64,000 bases of DNA from contig NZ_AJLK01000073.1 of the NCBI RefSeq assembly GCF_000317205.1, positions 83,507 through 147,506 of the forward strand, in the 5' to 3' direction. This stretch comes from Fischerella muscicola PCC 7414. Lineage in GTDB: Bacteria; Cyanobacteriota; Cyanobacteriia; Cyanobacteriales; Nostocaceae. The notes beneath the pieces were generated by a model, which was not told where the DNA came from, made no database searches, and saw only the letters and a list, made by a program, of their open reading frames with translations. Made by a program: the position numbers and the translations under genes. This document shows positions 43,233 through 53,822 of the stretch, one piece after another; the first letter of the stretch is position 1; each line of letters starts with the position of its first letter.

Positions 43233-45662
43233 TCACACAATATCTTTCCGCTTTTGCAACAACAGCGCCACAATCAAATAAACCAACGTATGTACACCTA
43301 AAATTCCCCAGTTTAAACCTAAATTCTTCCAAGTTGCGTTGTACACATCAGACTTTTCAAAAATATCAGCTAGAGATGGCAAACCAGGCGTATTTTCTGG
43401 AACCATTGCATTCACATTTACTAAAATTCCATAAGCACCGATTGACCATCTGCTAATTGTTAACCAACCCAGTTTAGCTGCTAAGCCTGTCATTTCAAAT
43501 AGTACCCCTGAGAGAATGATTTGGGGGATCATAATCAAAGGTAAAATGCTATTTGCTTCGTTTTCTGTTTTCACTAAGGCAGATACCATTAAACTCAGAC
43601 TGACACTCGCTAGCAGAGTTAAAAAGGTAGTAATTCCCAAGCCCAATAACCAAGGTAAGAGATTATATTCTGGGGATTTAAAACCGATTAATACAGCTGC
43701 AACAATTAACAGAGTTTGCAACAGCACTAAACCAGAACGAATAGCAACTTTAGAACCCAAGTAAGGAAATAAACCCAAGTTAATTAATCTTTCTCGCGCA
43801 TAAATAGCTGCTTCTTTGACTATTTCTCGTACGGAACTGGAAAGACCTACCCAAATTCCTATACAACTAAATATGAACAGTACCTTGAGTGCTAGAGGCC
43901 CTTGGGTAATTTCTGGCGGGTTGAGTTTTTTCAGGGGTGTTTCGTCTCGTAATATCCAAGCAGTTAAAGCGATCGCAATCGGCCCTGATACTAATGAGAA
44001 AATTATACTTGTGTGATCGCGCATGACCAATTGCAGATATCGCTGGCTCAACAACAGTAGTTGCTTGAGTGGAGATATCCCTGTGTGGATACTATCATCT
44101 GCTTTTGATGTGCTATCTTTACCAGACTTTAACTGTGATTTTACGTATTTATGACATTCTGGGGATCTTTCGTATTTTTGCGACCAATAATCAACTGTTG
44201 ATGCAACGTCTTTGCCATTACCGCCTTGATCAAGTTTGATGTAAATATCGGAAAAATACTTTAAGTCTTCTGAAGGCATTTCAAAAAAACGCAGTGCTTC
44301 TTTGGGGGGGCCAAAGTAACAAAGTTTGCCACCCCTACCCATGAACGCAATGCGATCGCACACTTCAATATTGGCTGTAGCATGGGTAACTAAAACTACT
44401 GTCCGTCCTTGATCTGCTAATTCTCGCAGCAGACGCATCATTTCTTTATCTAAACCGGGGTCAAGACCAGAAGTCGGTTCATCTAAGAAGAAGAGTTTCG
44501 GGTCGGCTAACAGTTCCACTCCAATACTGACGCGTTTGCGTTGTCCACCACTGAGGTTACGTATAAAATTTGTCCTAACGTGAGTGAGTTTAATTTGTTC
44601 TAAAGTAGTATCTACTACTTGCTTGACATTTGTATCAGGTGGCAACCGTAGTTTACAAGCATAAGCCAGTACCTCTTCTACCCGGAGGTCGGGATGCACA
44701 ATATCATCCTGGGGGACATAGCCTAGTTGCGATCTATACATCGGCCAATTTTGCCGCAAGTTGTCGCCATTGAGATAGACTGTACCGGAAGAAACTGGTT
44801 CAATTCCCAATAGAGATTTCATCAAGGTGGACTTACCAGCACCGCTACCACCTACTAACGCGACTAATTGTCCTGGTTCAATCACCAAAGACACATCGTT
44901 GAGAATTATTTTTTCCCGTCCCTCTTTGTCTTTGACCTTACGCTGTAAGCGGTTGACATCAAGGCGGATTTGACTACCACTATCTAATAATTCCAGGGAA
45001 TCCGGGCGATAAAGCAGACTAAATGGCCCGATTTTAATTCTGCTTTGATCTACTAACTGGATACGTTTTGAAACTCGTTGACCATTGACAAAAGTACCGT
45101 TTGTACTTAAGTCTTGGAGAATGTGTCCTCCTTGCCCATCAGGATAAATTGTAGCGTGCAGGCGAGAGACTGTAGGCGCATCTAACTGCATGGAAGAATA
45201 GCGATCCGGCTTGGGCGCGCGTCCTAGTTGTACAGGCCAGTCCTTCAAACCTTTTAACGTCAGGCGACGGTTTGTGGGGATCGCTGCGGGAGCATCAACA
45301 GGGTTATAGTAAGTCAGCTGAATCCGGTTGTGAGGAGATTGTCCGATTTCTAGCTCAACTCCATTTTTTAACAAATAACCCTTAGCATCTATAGGAACTT
45401 TGTTCAAAAATATACCGTTACGGCTGGGATTGATGCCATCACCATCGTAAATTCGATAATCTCCTCCTTCTTTGCGTAGGGTAGCCTGTTTTCTGGAGAA
45501 TACTTCCCAGCCGATTGGTACTTCTAAATCTGCCCATTCGCGACCACGCCCCAAGCGATGCTCATCTTTTTGGAGATAAAGCCGTAGGGTTTGACCTTTA
45601 TTATTCAGTTCCAAAAAAGGTTGAGGACTAACAAGCGTCGCTTGCTCAAAGCTCCCTGTCAT
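43233..45662 (-). CDS. FHA-domain ABC transporter (ABCG type)
   Basis: 809 residues. Two phosphothreonine-binding FHA domains lie first (about 20-120, RLGRGREWADLEV; and 140-225, QLGRAPKPDRYSS with SRLHATI and STNGTFVNG). Next is an ABC ATPase with GGSGAGKST (Walker A, about 269-277), NLSGGQRKR (signature) and LFFLDEPTSGLDPG (Walker B). Six membrane helices of the ABC-2/ABCG class form the C-terminus. The fusion suggests transport controlled by protein phosphorylation. Serine/threonine kinases lie nearby on the plus strand. The substrate is unknown. Confidence 0.93.
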   Translation of the reverse strand: MTGSFEQATLVSPQPFLELNNKGQTLRLYLQKDEHRLGRGREWADLEVPIGWEVFSRKQATLRKEGGDYRIYDGDGINPSRNGIFLNKVPIDAKGYLLKNGVELEIGQSPHNRIQLTYYNPVDAPAAIPTNRRLTLKGLKDWPVQLGRAPKPDRYSSMQLDAPTVSRLHATIYPDGQGGHILQDLSTNGTFVNGQRVSKRIQLVDQSRIKIGPFSLLYRPDSLELLDSGSQIRLDVNRLQRKVKDKEGREKIILNDVSLVIEPGQLVALVGGSGAGKSTLMKSLLGIEPVSSGTVYLNGDNLRQNWPMYRSQLGYVPQDDIVHPDLRVEEVLAYACKLRLPPDTNVKQVVDTTLEQIKLTHVRTNFIRNLSGGQRKRVSIGVELLADPKLFFLDEPTSGLDPGLDKEMMRLLRELADQGRTVVLVTHATANIEVCDRIAFMGRGGKLCYFGPPKEALRFFEMPSEDLKYFSDIYIKLDQGGNGKDVASTVDYWSQKYERSPECHKYVKSQLKSGKDSTSKADDSIHTGISPLKQLLLLSQRYLQLVMRDHTSIIFSLVSGPIAIALTAWILRDETPLKKLNPPEITQGPLALKVLFIFSCIGIWVGLSSSVREIVKEAAIYARERLINLGLFPYLGSKVAIRSGLVLLQTLLIVAAVLIGFKSPEYNLLPWLLGLGITTFLTLLASVSLSLMVSALVKTENEANSILPLIMIPQIILSGVLFEMTGLAAKLGWLTISRWSIGAYGILVNVNAMVPENTPGLPSLADIFEKSDVYNATWKNLGLNWGILGVHTLVYLIVALLLQKRKDIV

Positions 45663-46040
45663 GAGATTTATTAGACCTATTCTCTGGTTAAAGCCACACC
45701 CGTATCCTACAGGAATTTTAGGTGATTTTCCGGATGGGTATATAAATTTGCATCGTTAATTGAGCGGAATAAGGATAATTGTTGGGGTAGTTAGTAGTTA
45801 TTAGTTGGTAGTTGGTGGTTGTTTGTTGTTTGGAACAACCAACCACTAACAATCAACAACCAACAAAATTTCTTTATTACATCATGAGCAAAACCAAACT
45901 ACATTAGTCAACATATATTTTCAAATAGCAACATTTATTGTAAGAAAGGTTAACTTTTTGGTGTGCTTGCCTTTGACCAGCAGATGAAGTAGAGATAATC
46001 AAAATACATTCGTGCCTTATTATCACCTTGTAACTAAATT
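45663..46040. other. Divergent region of the FHA-ABC and PhnD-like genes
   Basis: It holds TTAGTTGGTAGTTGGTGG repeats (about 45,786-45,870) and otherwise AT-rich sequence. No other gene or clear operator was seen. Confidence 0.6.
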
Positions 46041-46964
46041 ATGAAAACTACTATTTTTATTCCGCCACATTTTTTACTATTTCCACTATTGGCATTAATA
46101 GGAATATTTGGTTTAGGGTGTAATTCCCAACCAAAAACAAATAGCACACCTGACCACCTGACAATTGGCGTGATTAGCTATGGCGAAGGAAAAACATCAC
46201 TCGATAAGTATGAGCGCTTTAAAGATTACATAGCATCCCAAACTCGGTCAATGGTAGATCTGGAACCAGCTTACAACGAACTGCAAGCTATTGACCAAAT
46301 TCGCAATAAAAAATGGGAATTAGTATTTGCACCTCCTGGTTTAGCTGCGATCGCGATCGGCAAAGAACTTTACATCCCTCTATTTTCGATGGAAGGGGTC
46401 AGTAATAGACAACGTTCTTTATTGATTGTCAGAGAAGATAAACCAATCACAAAAATATCAGATTTGGCAAATAAAACTGTTGCTTTAGGAGAAATTGGTT
46501 CTGCTGCTGGTTATTATGTTCCTTTGTACGATCTCTACGGTTTAACCTTAGCTGAAATTCGTTTTGCTCCCACTCCCAAAACAGTACTTGAGTGGATTAG
46601 TGACGGAACAGTTGATGCTGGCGCCATATCAGAGCAAGATTTTGAGCTTCATCGCCGCAGTTTTAGGGAAACTAAGTTTAGAACTTTACACACTAGTCGC
46701 TGGATTCCCTCTGGTCTAATGCTACTTTCGCCTACAGTAGATCGCAATCAACAACAGGAAATTCAAAAAGCAATGAACGATGCGCCTGCTGATATTGCTG
46801 CTGACGCAGGTTACGTTCCTGCTGCTAAAATACCTAATTACCAAGAGTTTATTAAATTGGTCGAAAAAGTTCAGCCAATAGAGGCAAGGGTGAAGCAAAA
46901 ACCCGCTGTTCTCCTTCCAGAAACATCTACCCAGCAAAAGTCAAGTGAACAAGCAAGCAATTAA
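46041..46964 (+). CDS. PhnD-like substrate-binding lipoprotein
   Basis: 307 residues. A lipobox (LIGIFGLGC, Cys about residue 28) should anchor it outside the cytoplasmic membrane. The mature protein resembles PhnD/TRAP-type periplasmic binding proteins: LTIGVISYGEGKTSLDKYERF, WELVFAPPGLAAIAIG, TVALGEIGSAAGYYVPLY and DGTVDAGAISEQDFE. These typically bind phosphonate or phosphate-like ligands. No permease or ATPase genes follow, so a sensing role with the nearby kinase genes is possible. The C-terminal 25 residues are polar and low complexity. Ligand unproven. Confidence 0.85.
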   Translation: MKTTIFIPPHFLLFPLLALIGIFGLGCNSQPKTNSTPDHLTIGVISYGEGKTSLDKYERFKDYIASQTRSMVDLEPAYNELQAIDQIRNKKWELVFAPPGLAAIAIGKELYIPLFSMEGVSNRQRSLLIVREDKPITKISDLANKTVALGEIGSAAGYYVPLYDLYGLTLAEIRFAPTPKTVLEWISDGTVDAGAISEQDFELHRRSFRETKFRTLHTSRWIPSGLMLLSPTVDRNQQQEIQKAMNDAPADIAADAGYVPAAKIPNYQEFIKLVEKVQPIEARVKQKPAVLLPETSTQQKSSEQASN

Positions 46965-47315
46965 CTGATATTAATTCATAAAATTTAATAATTTATCTGC
47001 ATATTTTCTGAGAGTTACACCGAATTAATAATTAGGCTTGCAGCGATTTTTTTCCACAAATAAACTTCAACTAAACAGAAACTAATTTTCTTCGCCAAGA
47101 GTCATTTAAGGTAAAAACCTCTACGTGTGTTCGCCAAGAGTAAAGCTCAAAAAGCTCAAACTTGAAAATTGCCAGAAACACTACATATAGTTGAAGTTGC
47201 TTATAAACTCGAAATTCATAGATATTCTGGATATTTTATACGAAAATAAACAGGCTAGGAGTTGAAGTTATAAATAACCAAATTATGTATGGAAAATAAT
47301 TAGGAGTCTCATGAT
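46965..47315. other. Gap upstream of the kinase gene
   Basis: TTCGCCAAGAGT occurs twice (about 47,091 and 47,129). The rest is AT-rich. No coding frame or terminator is convincing. Confidence 0.5.
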
Positions 47316-48662
47316 ATGTCTCAGCCCCCCTTAATCAAACCAGAAATACCTTCAGGAACATTAATTGATAATCGTTATATCATCCAACAACTGCTAGGAC
47401 AGGGGGGTTTGGGGCGAACCTACTTGGCGTTTGATACTCGGCGCTTCAATGAGGCTTGTGTCCTCAAGGAATTTGCTCCCATTGGTACTGGGGGAGGAGG
47501 ATTAGAAAAATGCCGGAATTTATTCAAAAGAGAAGCCAAAATCCTTCACCAGCTAGAGCATCCACAGATACCTCGTTTTTTGGCTTGCTTTGAAGGAGAT
47601 GGTCGGCTGTTTCTGGTACAAGAGTATGTTAATGGTAAAACCTACTCAGCCTTATTGCGCGATCGCCAACTTCAAGGACAAACTTTTACAGAACAAGAAG
47701 TTATTCAGTGGCTGAAATATTTATTACCTGTTTTAGAGTATATTCACCAGCATCATATTATTCATCGAGACATTTCACCCGACAATATTATGTTACCAGA
47801 AGGTAACATTTTGCCTGTATTAATTGACTTTGGAGTTGGAAAACAAATAGCTGATCTTAATGATGTTAATAATGCCAACCAAGCAACTTTTGTGGGCAAA
47901 ATGTCTTTGGTAGGAAAAGTAGGATACGCTCCCCGCGAACAAATCAGCTTAGGGTTGTGTTCTCCTAGTAGTGACCTTTATGCTTTGGGAGTCACAGCAG
48001 TTGTACTGCTTACAGGTAAAGACCCATCCTTTCTCATGGATCAGTACAGCTTGGAGTGGAAATGGCGTTTTTACACCTATGTCAGCGATGGATTTGCTCA
48101 AATCCTAGATAAAATGCTCTCAGACACACCCAGGCATAGATACCAAACATCTCAGGAAGTTCTAAGGGATCTTGAGCTTTTAGGGCGGCCTCAAACAGCA
48201 TCACCATCAACAATGTTTGATGTTCCTCCTACTATACTCACTCCTGACTCTCAAACAACGGTGACAATAGCTCAGTCTTCTCCTAATTTAGATTTAGATG
48301 AAACAGTGCTGAGTAAGCCACCAAGTCAACAAGCTTTTCGTCATCCCCAAACTTATCAAGGTCAGTCTCATTACCAAAATCCACAAACTTCCCGTCATCC
48401 CCAAACCTATCAAGGTCAATCTAGTTACCAAAATCAACCAACCAATCAAAATCAACAACAAATTACCTCGCTCAACGCTGCATTTGTACAGCGTTGTCAA
48501 GATGCTTTGGCGTTCTACATTGGTCCTATGGCTAGCCTGATTGTAGAAGATACTTTAGCCGATAATCCGCAAGTCACACCTTACCAATTTGTTGAACTCT
48601 TAGCAAGAGAAATCCCAGAGTCAGAAGCAGCATTGGAATTTACAAGACGCCTATTTTCTTGA
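47316..48662 (+). CDS. Serine/threonine protein kinase
   Basis: 448 residues. A Hanks-type kinase domain covers about 20-290: the glycine loop [17 protein letters not shown] with the ATP lysine, [13 protein letters not shown] (catalytic Asp) and LIDFGVGK (DFG). There is no membrane helix. A Pro/Ser/Gln-rich linker has a tandem 54-base repeat (from 48,339, unit HPQTYQGQS). A C-terminal domain of about 60 residues ([39 protein letters not shown]) occurs in other cyanobacterial kinases. AGGAG nine bases before the ATG supports the start. The neighbours are a PhnD-like lipoprotein and two heme-binding HAMP proteins. Confidence 0.92.
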   Translation: MSQPPLIKPEIPSGTLIDNRYIIQQLLGQGGLGRTYLAFDTRRFNEACVLKEFAPIGTGGGGLEKCRNLFKREAKILHQLEHPQIPRFLACFEGDGRLFLVQEYVNGKTYSALLRDRQLQGQTFTEQEVIQWLKYLLPVLEYIHQHHIIHRDISPDNIMLPEGNILPVLIDFGVGKQIADLNDVNNANQATFVGKMSLVGKVGYAPREQISLGLCSPSSDLYALGVTAVVLLTGKDPSFLMDQYSLEWKWRFYTYVSDGFAQILDKMLSDTPRHRYQTSQEVLRDLELLGRPQTASPSTMFDVPPTILTPDSQTTVTIAQSSPNLDLDETVLSKPPSQQAFRHPQTYQGQSHYQNPQTSRHPQTYQGQSSYQNQPTNQNQQQITSLNAAFVQRCQDALAFYIGPMASLIVEDTLADNPQVTPYQFVELLAREIPESEAALEFTRRLFS

Positions 48663-48679
48663 TATTGAGAGGGAAGGGG

Positions 48680-48880
48680 GATTGGGTGATGGGGAGTGTG
48701 AGGAGTGTGAGGAGTGTGAGGAGTGTGAGGAGTGTGTAGACGCGCTCATAGGCTTCCCGTAAGGGTGGAGTGTGAGGAGTTTGAGGGGTAGTGAACAACC
48801 ACTAACCACTAACCACTATTGTACAGACGCGATGTTCCTCGCGTCTCTACCCACTAACCACTAACCACTAACCTCCTAAC
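48680..48880. repeat. GAGGAGTGT tandem array and dispersed repeats
   Basis: GAGGAGTGTGAGGAGTGTG units, then TAGACGCGCTCATAGGCTTC (inverse of the repeat near 26,130), then CCACTAACCACTAACCAC units, with a GTACAGACGCGA palindrome copy at 48,821-48,850. Confidence 0.8.
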
Positions 48881-48882
48881 AT

Positions 48883-49836
48883 TCAGTGTTGGGGATAGTC
48901 ACTACTTCCGATACTCCCCATACCTCCTGTGCCATGTGTATTTCCAGGAGGACGTTTGAGGCGTTTCATTGCCATTTCCAAACTTAACTTCATGCGTTTA
49001 AAAGCTTTGGCAAGATTACCAATTTCATCATTAGTTAACTGCTCAAATTCCACATCCATATGTCCTGTACTAACTTCTTCCGCTACACGAGTGATGCGTT
49101 TGAGAGGAAGAACTACTTGTCGAGTCAAAAAGATGTTAACTAGGACAATAACAATTACAAAAACAACAGATACAAGTCCAACAATTAACAAAGAAGACTG
49201 ATTGGCTTTGTTAATGACTCTGCTAGCTGGTACAGAAATAATTTGCGCGCCAACAATTTCACCTAATTGCCAGCTAAAACCATTAGCCGTACCATAGCGA
49301 TCGATCATACTTTTTGGTGCTTGCTCTGGTGTACTGTGGCATTGTAAGCATTTTGCGTCAGAAACTGCGAGTGGACGAGCAATATAGTAAATATCTCCAC
49401 TAGGAAGCGATCGAAATCCACTTTCTTCTTTTAAGTTTTTGTTACCTCGGAAGCGATTCACAACTTGTGTCTCAAAGCTATCAGCCTTATCCCGCAAATT
49501 AGTCGGGTTTAAGGTAGCTTCTTTATAAAAAAACTCTCGGTAATCTTGTTTTTGCCGCAAATTTTCAAATACTTCTCGTGCTGAGTAACCAGGTACTGAT
49601 TGCGGTAGAAACTCAGTTTCCAATTTATCAACTAGTTCCGGATTAACTTGAGTGCTAGTGTACTGCCGAACAGAAATCATAGTTTCCATCAACATCAAAG
49701 CTGTGGAAGTAATTTCCTGTTTAGCATTTTGCCTCAACACAGAAGATAAAGCTAAACCACTCAAGCTTAAACCAAATGTCAGAATTACAAGTAATAAAAT
49801 CGTAACTTTTTGTTTCAATCGTAGATTTTTTAACAT
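48883..49836 (-). CDS. Heme-binding DUF3365-HAMP membrane protein, copy 1
   Basis: 317 residues. A first membrane helix lies at about 10-32. A DUF3365 (Tll0287-like) sensor domain outside the membrane ends with the c-type heme motif CLQCH (163-167). A second membrane helix (LLIVGLVSVVFVIVIVLVNIF) leads into a HAMP domain (RVAEEVSTGHMDVEFEQL, DEIGNLAKAFKRMKLSL). No kinase, cyclase or methyl-accepting domain follows; the tail is Gly/Ser-rich. It is a paralogue of the next gene, arising by tandem duplication. A redox or gas sensor passing signals through HAMP to a separate partner is likely but unproven. Confidence 0.9.
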   Translation of the reverse strand: MLKNLRLKQKVTILLLVILTFGLSLSGLALSSVLRQNAKQEITSTALMLMETMISVRQYTSTQVNPELVDKLETEFLPQSVPGYSAREVFENLRQKQDYREFFYKEATLNPTNLRDKADSFETQVVNRFRGNKNLKEESGFRSLPSGDIYYIARPLAVSDAKCLQCHSTPEQAPKSMIDRYGTANGFSWQLGEIVGAQIISVPASRVINKANQSSLLIVGLVSVVFVIVIVLVNIFLTRQVVLPLKRITRVAEEVSTGHMDVEFEQLTNDEIGNLAKAFKRMKLSLEMAMKRLKRPPGNTHGTGGMGSIGSSDYPQH

Positions 49837-49966
49837 ATTTTAACCATTTAATAACATGCTAGAAAATACGTAGTACTGTATTTTCTCAATTCTAGTTAGC
49901 TAAGAGTTAATTATGTTACCAAAATTGAGAGAAATAACATATCTTTAATTTTTAATTTGGAATTGT

Positions 49967-50875
49967 TTAAGTTTCTGTAGTTCCTGTATTTCTTTTTAGT
50001 CTTTGCATCGCCATTTCTAAACTGAACTTCATCCGTTTAAAAGCCTTAGCAAGATTACCAATTTCATCATTAGTTGTCTGTTTAAATTCAACATCCATAT
50101 GTCCTGTGCTAACTTCCTCAGCTACACGAGTTAGACGCTTAAGAGGACCAATAACTTGACGTTCCAAGAAAATATTGACTAAAAGTACAACAGAAATAAA
50201 AACAGCAGACACAATTAAAATTATCAAAAAAGAAGATTTATGTGCTTTTTCAATAACTTTACTAGCTGGCAAAGAAATTATCTGTGCAGCGATAATACTG
50301 TTTAACTGCCATCCAAATCCATTCTCTGTACCGTAACGCTCAATCATTGTTTTAGGTGCAACCTCAGGAGTGCTGTGACACTGCAAGCAAGCTGATTGAG
50401 TCAGCTTGAGTGGACGAGCAATATAGAAAATATCCCCACCAGGCAAGGAACGAAAACCGCTCAACTCTTTTAAATCTTTCTCATCAGTAAAACGCTTGAT
50501 AATATCTGCCTCAAAACTATCAGCTTTATCCCTCAGACTTGTAGGGTTGAGCGCAGCTTCTTTATAGAAGAAGTCTTTATATTCTGGTTTTTTTCGTAAA
50601 ATTTCAAATACTTCCCGCGCTGAATAGGCAGATACAGTTTGTGGCAAGAATTTCGTTTCCAATTTATCTACCAGTTCCGGCGTTACTTGAGTAACTGTAT
50701 ACTCACGCAAAGAACTCATCGTTTCAATCAGTGATAAAGCATTCGTAGCAATTTCTTGTTTCGCATTCTGCCTGAGTAAAGCGGATAGGCTTAACCCACT
50801 CAAACTCAAACCAAATACAAGAATAAGGACTAATAAAATTGTAAATTTTTGTCTTAACTTTAGATTCTTTAGCAT
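49967..50875 (-). CDS. Heme-binding DUF3365-HAMP membrane protein, copy 2
   Basis: 302 residues, closely similar to copy 1 over its entire length, with CLQCH at the same position (163-167), a membrane helix, and HAMP at the end (VSTGHMDVEFKQTTNDEIGN). It lacks the Gly-rich tail of copy 1 and ends soon after HAMP (LKRNTGTTET). It lies upstream of copy 1 with 130 bases between, so they may be co-transcribed. The pair, on the minus strand, sits between two plus-strand kinase genes. Confidence 0.9.
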   Translation of the reverse strand: MLKNLKLRQKFTILLVLILVFGLSLSGLSLSALLRQNAKQEIATNALSLIETMSSLREYTVTQVTPELVDKLETKFLPQTVSAYSAREVFEILRKKPEYKDFFYKEAALNPTSLRDKADSFEADIIKRFTDEKDLKELSGFRSLPGGDIFYIARPLKLTQSACLQCHSTPEVAPKTMIERYGTENGFGWQLNSIIAAQIISLPASKVIEKAHKSSFLIILIVSAVFISVVLLVNIFLERQVIGPLKRLTRVAEEVSTGHMDVEFKQTTNDEIGNLAKAFKRMKFSLEMAMQRLKRNTGTTET

Positions 50876-51734
<859 letters not shown>

Positions 51735-53543
51735 ATGGTTTGGAATCCAGGACAACGGTTGTTTGGGGGACGCTATATCATCCAAAGAAAGCTAGGCGAG
51801 GGTGGAATTGGTATCACTTACCTCGCCACCAACGAACATGGAGAACCACGGGTAATTAAAACCTTAAAAGAGGAAATTTTCAATAACCCTGCCTGGAAAC
51901 CGCACCGAGACAAATTAAGGCTTGACTTTCGGGATGAAGCTGTAAGATTAGCTGTGTGTCGCCATCCACACATAGTACAAATAGAAAATATCTTCGATGA
52001 AGCAAATATGCCTTGTATGGTGATGGAGTACATCGAAGGCGAAGACATGGGTAAGCGCTTGCAACGGGTAGGAATGCTACCAGAAACAGAAGCATTACTT
52101 TACATACGGCAAGTAGGCGCAGCTGTAACCGTTATTCACCGCAAAGGCTTACTACATCGAGATATTAAGCCGCGCAACATTATGCTTCGCAATGGTAAAT
52201 TAGAAGCTGTTTTGATTGACTTTGGCATTGCCAGGGAATTTATTCCCAATGCTGTACAGAAACATACAGTTTATCGTACTCCTGGTTTTGCCCCTCCTGA
52301 ACAATACGAATTAGAAGCACCACGGGGGGAATACATTGATGTCTATGGTCTAGCAGCTACTTTGTATAGTTTGGTGACTGGGATAGTACCAACCAGTGCA
52401 GAGGAGAGACGCCGCAACATTCCTCTGGAACCACCACAGTATTATAATCCCAATCTCAGCCACAAGGTAAATCTGGCAATTGTGCGGGGTATGGAATTGC
52501 AACCCAAGCTTCGTCCTCAAAGTGTACAAGACTGGTTAAATCTACTAGATTCTGAGTTTGAAGAAGATTCATCTGTACCACCCACACAAATTATTGCTAC
52601 AAAAGCACACACTCAAACTACTGTTTTATCTAGTCAAAGGGAAAGGGAGTGGATATGTACAAACACTCTCAAAGGCCATGCCAGCATGGTGCAAACTGTG
52701 GCAGTTAGTGGTGACAACCAGCTTTTGGCTAGTGGTAGTAGTGACACTACTATCAAACTGTGGGATTTGGAGAGTGGCAAGTTACTGCGTAGCCTTGGTC
52801 GTTGGTTTTCTGGCCATTCCAGTATGGTTAGTAGTGTCGCCTTCAGTCCAGATGGAGAAATTCTTGCTAGTGCTGGTTGGGATGAGACTATTAAACTATG
52901 GTTAATCAGTTCTGGCAAAGCAATTCGCACTCTCAGAAATCACAGCAACTGCGTGAATTCTGTCTGCTTCAGCCCAAATGGACATATGCTTGCCAGTGGC
53001 AGTGCTGATTGTACGATTAAACTATGGCAGGTCAGTACAGGTAGAGAAATTCGGACTTTTGCTGGTCATACTGATACTGTTTGGTCTGTTGCTTGGAGTC
53101 CGAATCGAGAAGTTATCGCTAGTGGTAGTGCTGATTACACAGTCAAACTTTGGTATATAAATACAGGTCAAGAAATTCGCACTCTCAGGGGACATTCCTT
53201 TTTTGTGAATGCGATCGCTTTCAGTCCAGATGGCGAAATGATCGCCAGTGGCAGCGCTGACTCTACTATCAAGCTATGGCTAGTAAGTACAGGTCAAGAA
53301 ATTTGCACCCTCACAGGGCATTCTAACTCGGTATGGTCAATTGCCTTTAGTCCTGACGGAGAGTGGTTAGCTAGTGGTAGTTGGGACAAAACCATCAAAA
53401 TTTGGCACGTAAGTACAGGTAAAGAGATTTGCACTTTGACTGGTCATTTGAACTATATCCGATCTATCGCCTACAGTCCAAACGGACAAACTTTAGTAAG
53501 TGGTAGTGATGACGACACTATCAAAATTTGGCGGTGCAGGTAA
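51735..53543 (+). CDS. Serine/threonine protein kinase with seven WD40 repeats
   Basis: 602 residues. A Hanks kinase domain (about 10-270) has LGEGGIGITYLA, VIKTLKE, LLHRDIKPRNIML and LIDFGIAR followed by TPGFAPPEQYE. A short linker precedes seven WD40 blades of the form GHSxxVxSIAFSPDGExLASGS-DxTIKLW, enough to close one propeller. There is no membrane helix, so it is probably soluble. WD40-tailed kinases are frequent in Nostocales. The propeller probably binds the substrate or a sensor. It follows the heme-sensor pair, divergent from it. Confidence 0.95.
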   Translation: MVWNPGQRLFGGRYIIQRKLGEGGIGITYLATNEHGEPRVIKTLKEEIFNNPAWKPHRDKLRLDFRDEAVRLAVCRHPHIVQIENIFDEANMPCMVMEYIEGEDMGKRLQRVGMLPETEALLYIRQVGAAVTVIHRKGLLHRDIKPRNIMLRNGKLEAVLIDFGIAREFIPNAVQKHTVYRTPGFAPPEQYELEAPRGEYIDVYGLAATLYSLVTGIVPTSAEERRRNIPLEPPQYYNPNLSHKVNLAIVRGMELQPKLRPQSVQDWLNLLDSEFEEDSSVPPTQIIATKAHTQTTVLSSQREREWICTNTLKGHASMVQTVAVSGDNQLLASGSSDTTIKLWDLESGKLLRSLGRWFSGHSSMVSSVAFSPDGEILASAGWDETIKLWLISSGKAIRTLRNHSNCVNSVCFSPNGHMLASGSADCTIKLWQVSTGREIRTFAGHTDTVWSVAWSPNREVIASGSADYTVKLWYINTGQEIRTLRGHSFFVNAIAFSPDGEMIASGSADSTIKLWLVSTGQEICTLTGHSNSVWSIAFSPDGEWLASGSWDKTIKIWHVSTGKEICTLTGHLNYIRSIAYSPNGQTLVSGSDDDTIKIWRCR

Positions 53544-53760
53544 AGGAGATGGGGAGGTGGGGAGGTGGGGAGATGGGGAGATGGGGAGATGGGGAGATGG
53601 GGAGGTGGGGAGATGGGGAGTAATGTAGAGACGCGCTGTTTGAAGCGTCTGGGAGTGTGAGGAGAATAATAACCACTAACTACTAACCACTAACAACCAA
53701 CAACCAACAACCAACAACCAACCACTAACCAATACGCTTTTGCTTCCCCAGATAGAACTG
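53540..53760. repeat. GGGGAGATGG array, palindrome copy and CAACCAACAAC array
   Basis: GGGGAGGTGGGGAGATGG units follow the kinase stop (53,545-53,620), then a diverged GTAGAGACGCG palindrome (53,625-53,651), then AACAACCAACAACCAAC units. Confidence 0.85.
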
Positions 53761-53822
53761 CCGATTCTCAAAAATTGGGACAATAATGACGTCAAACTGT
53801 GATTTTTAAGTATTCAAATTTT

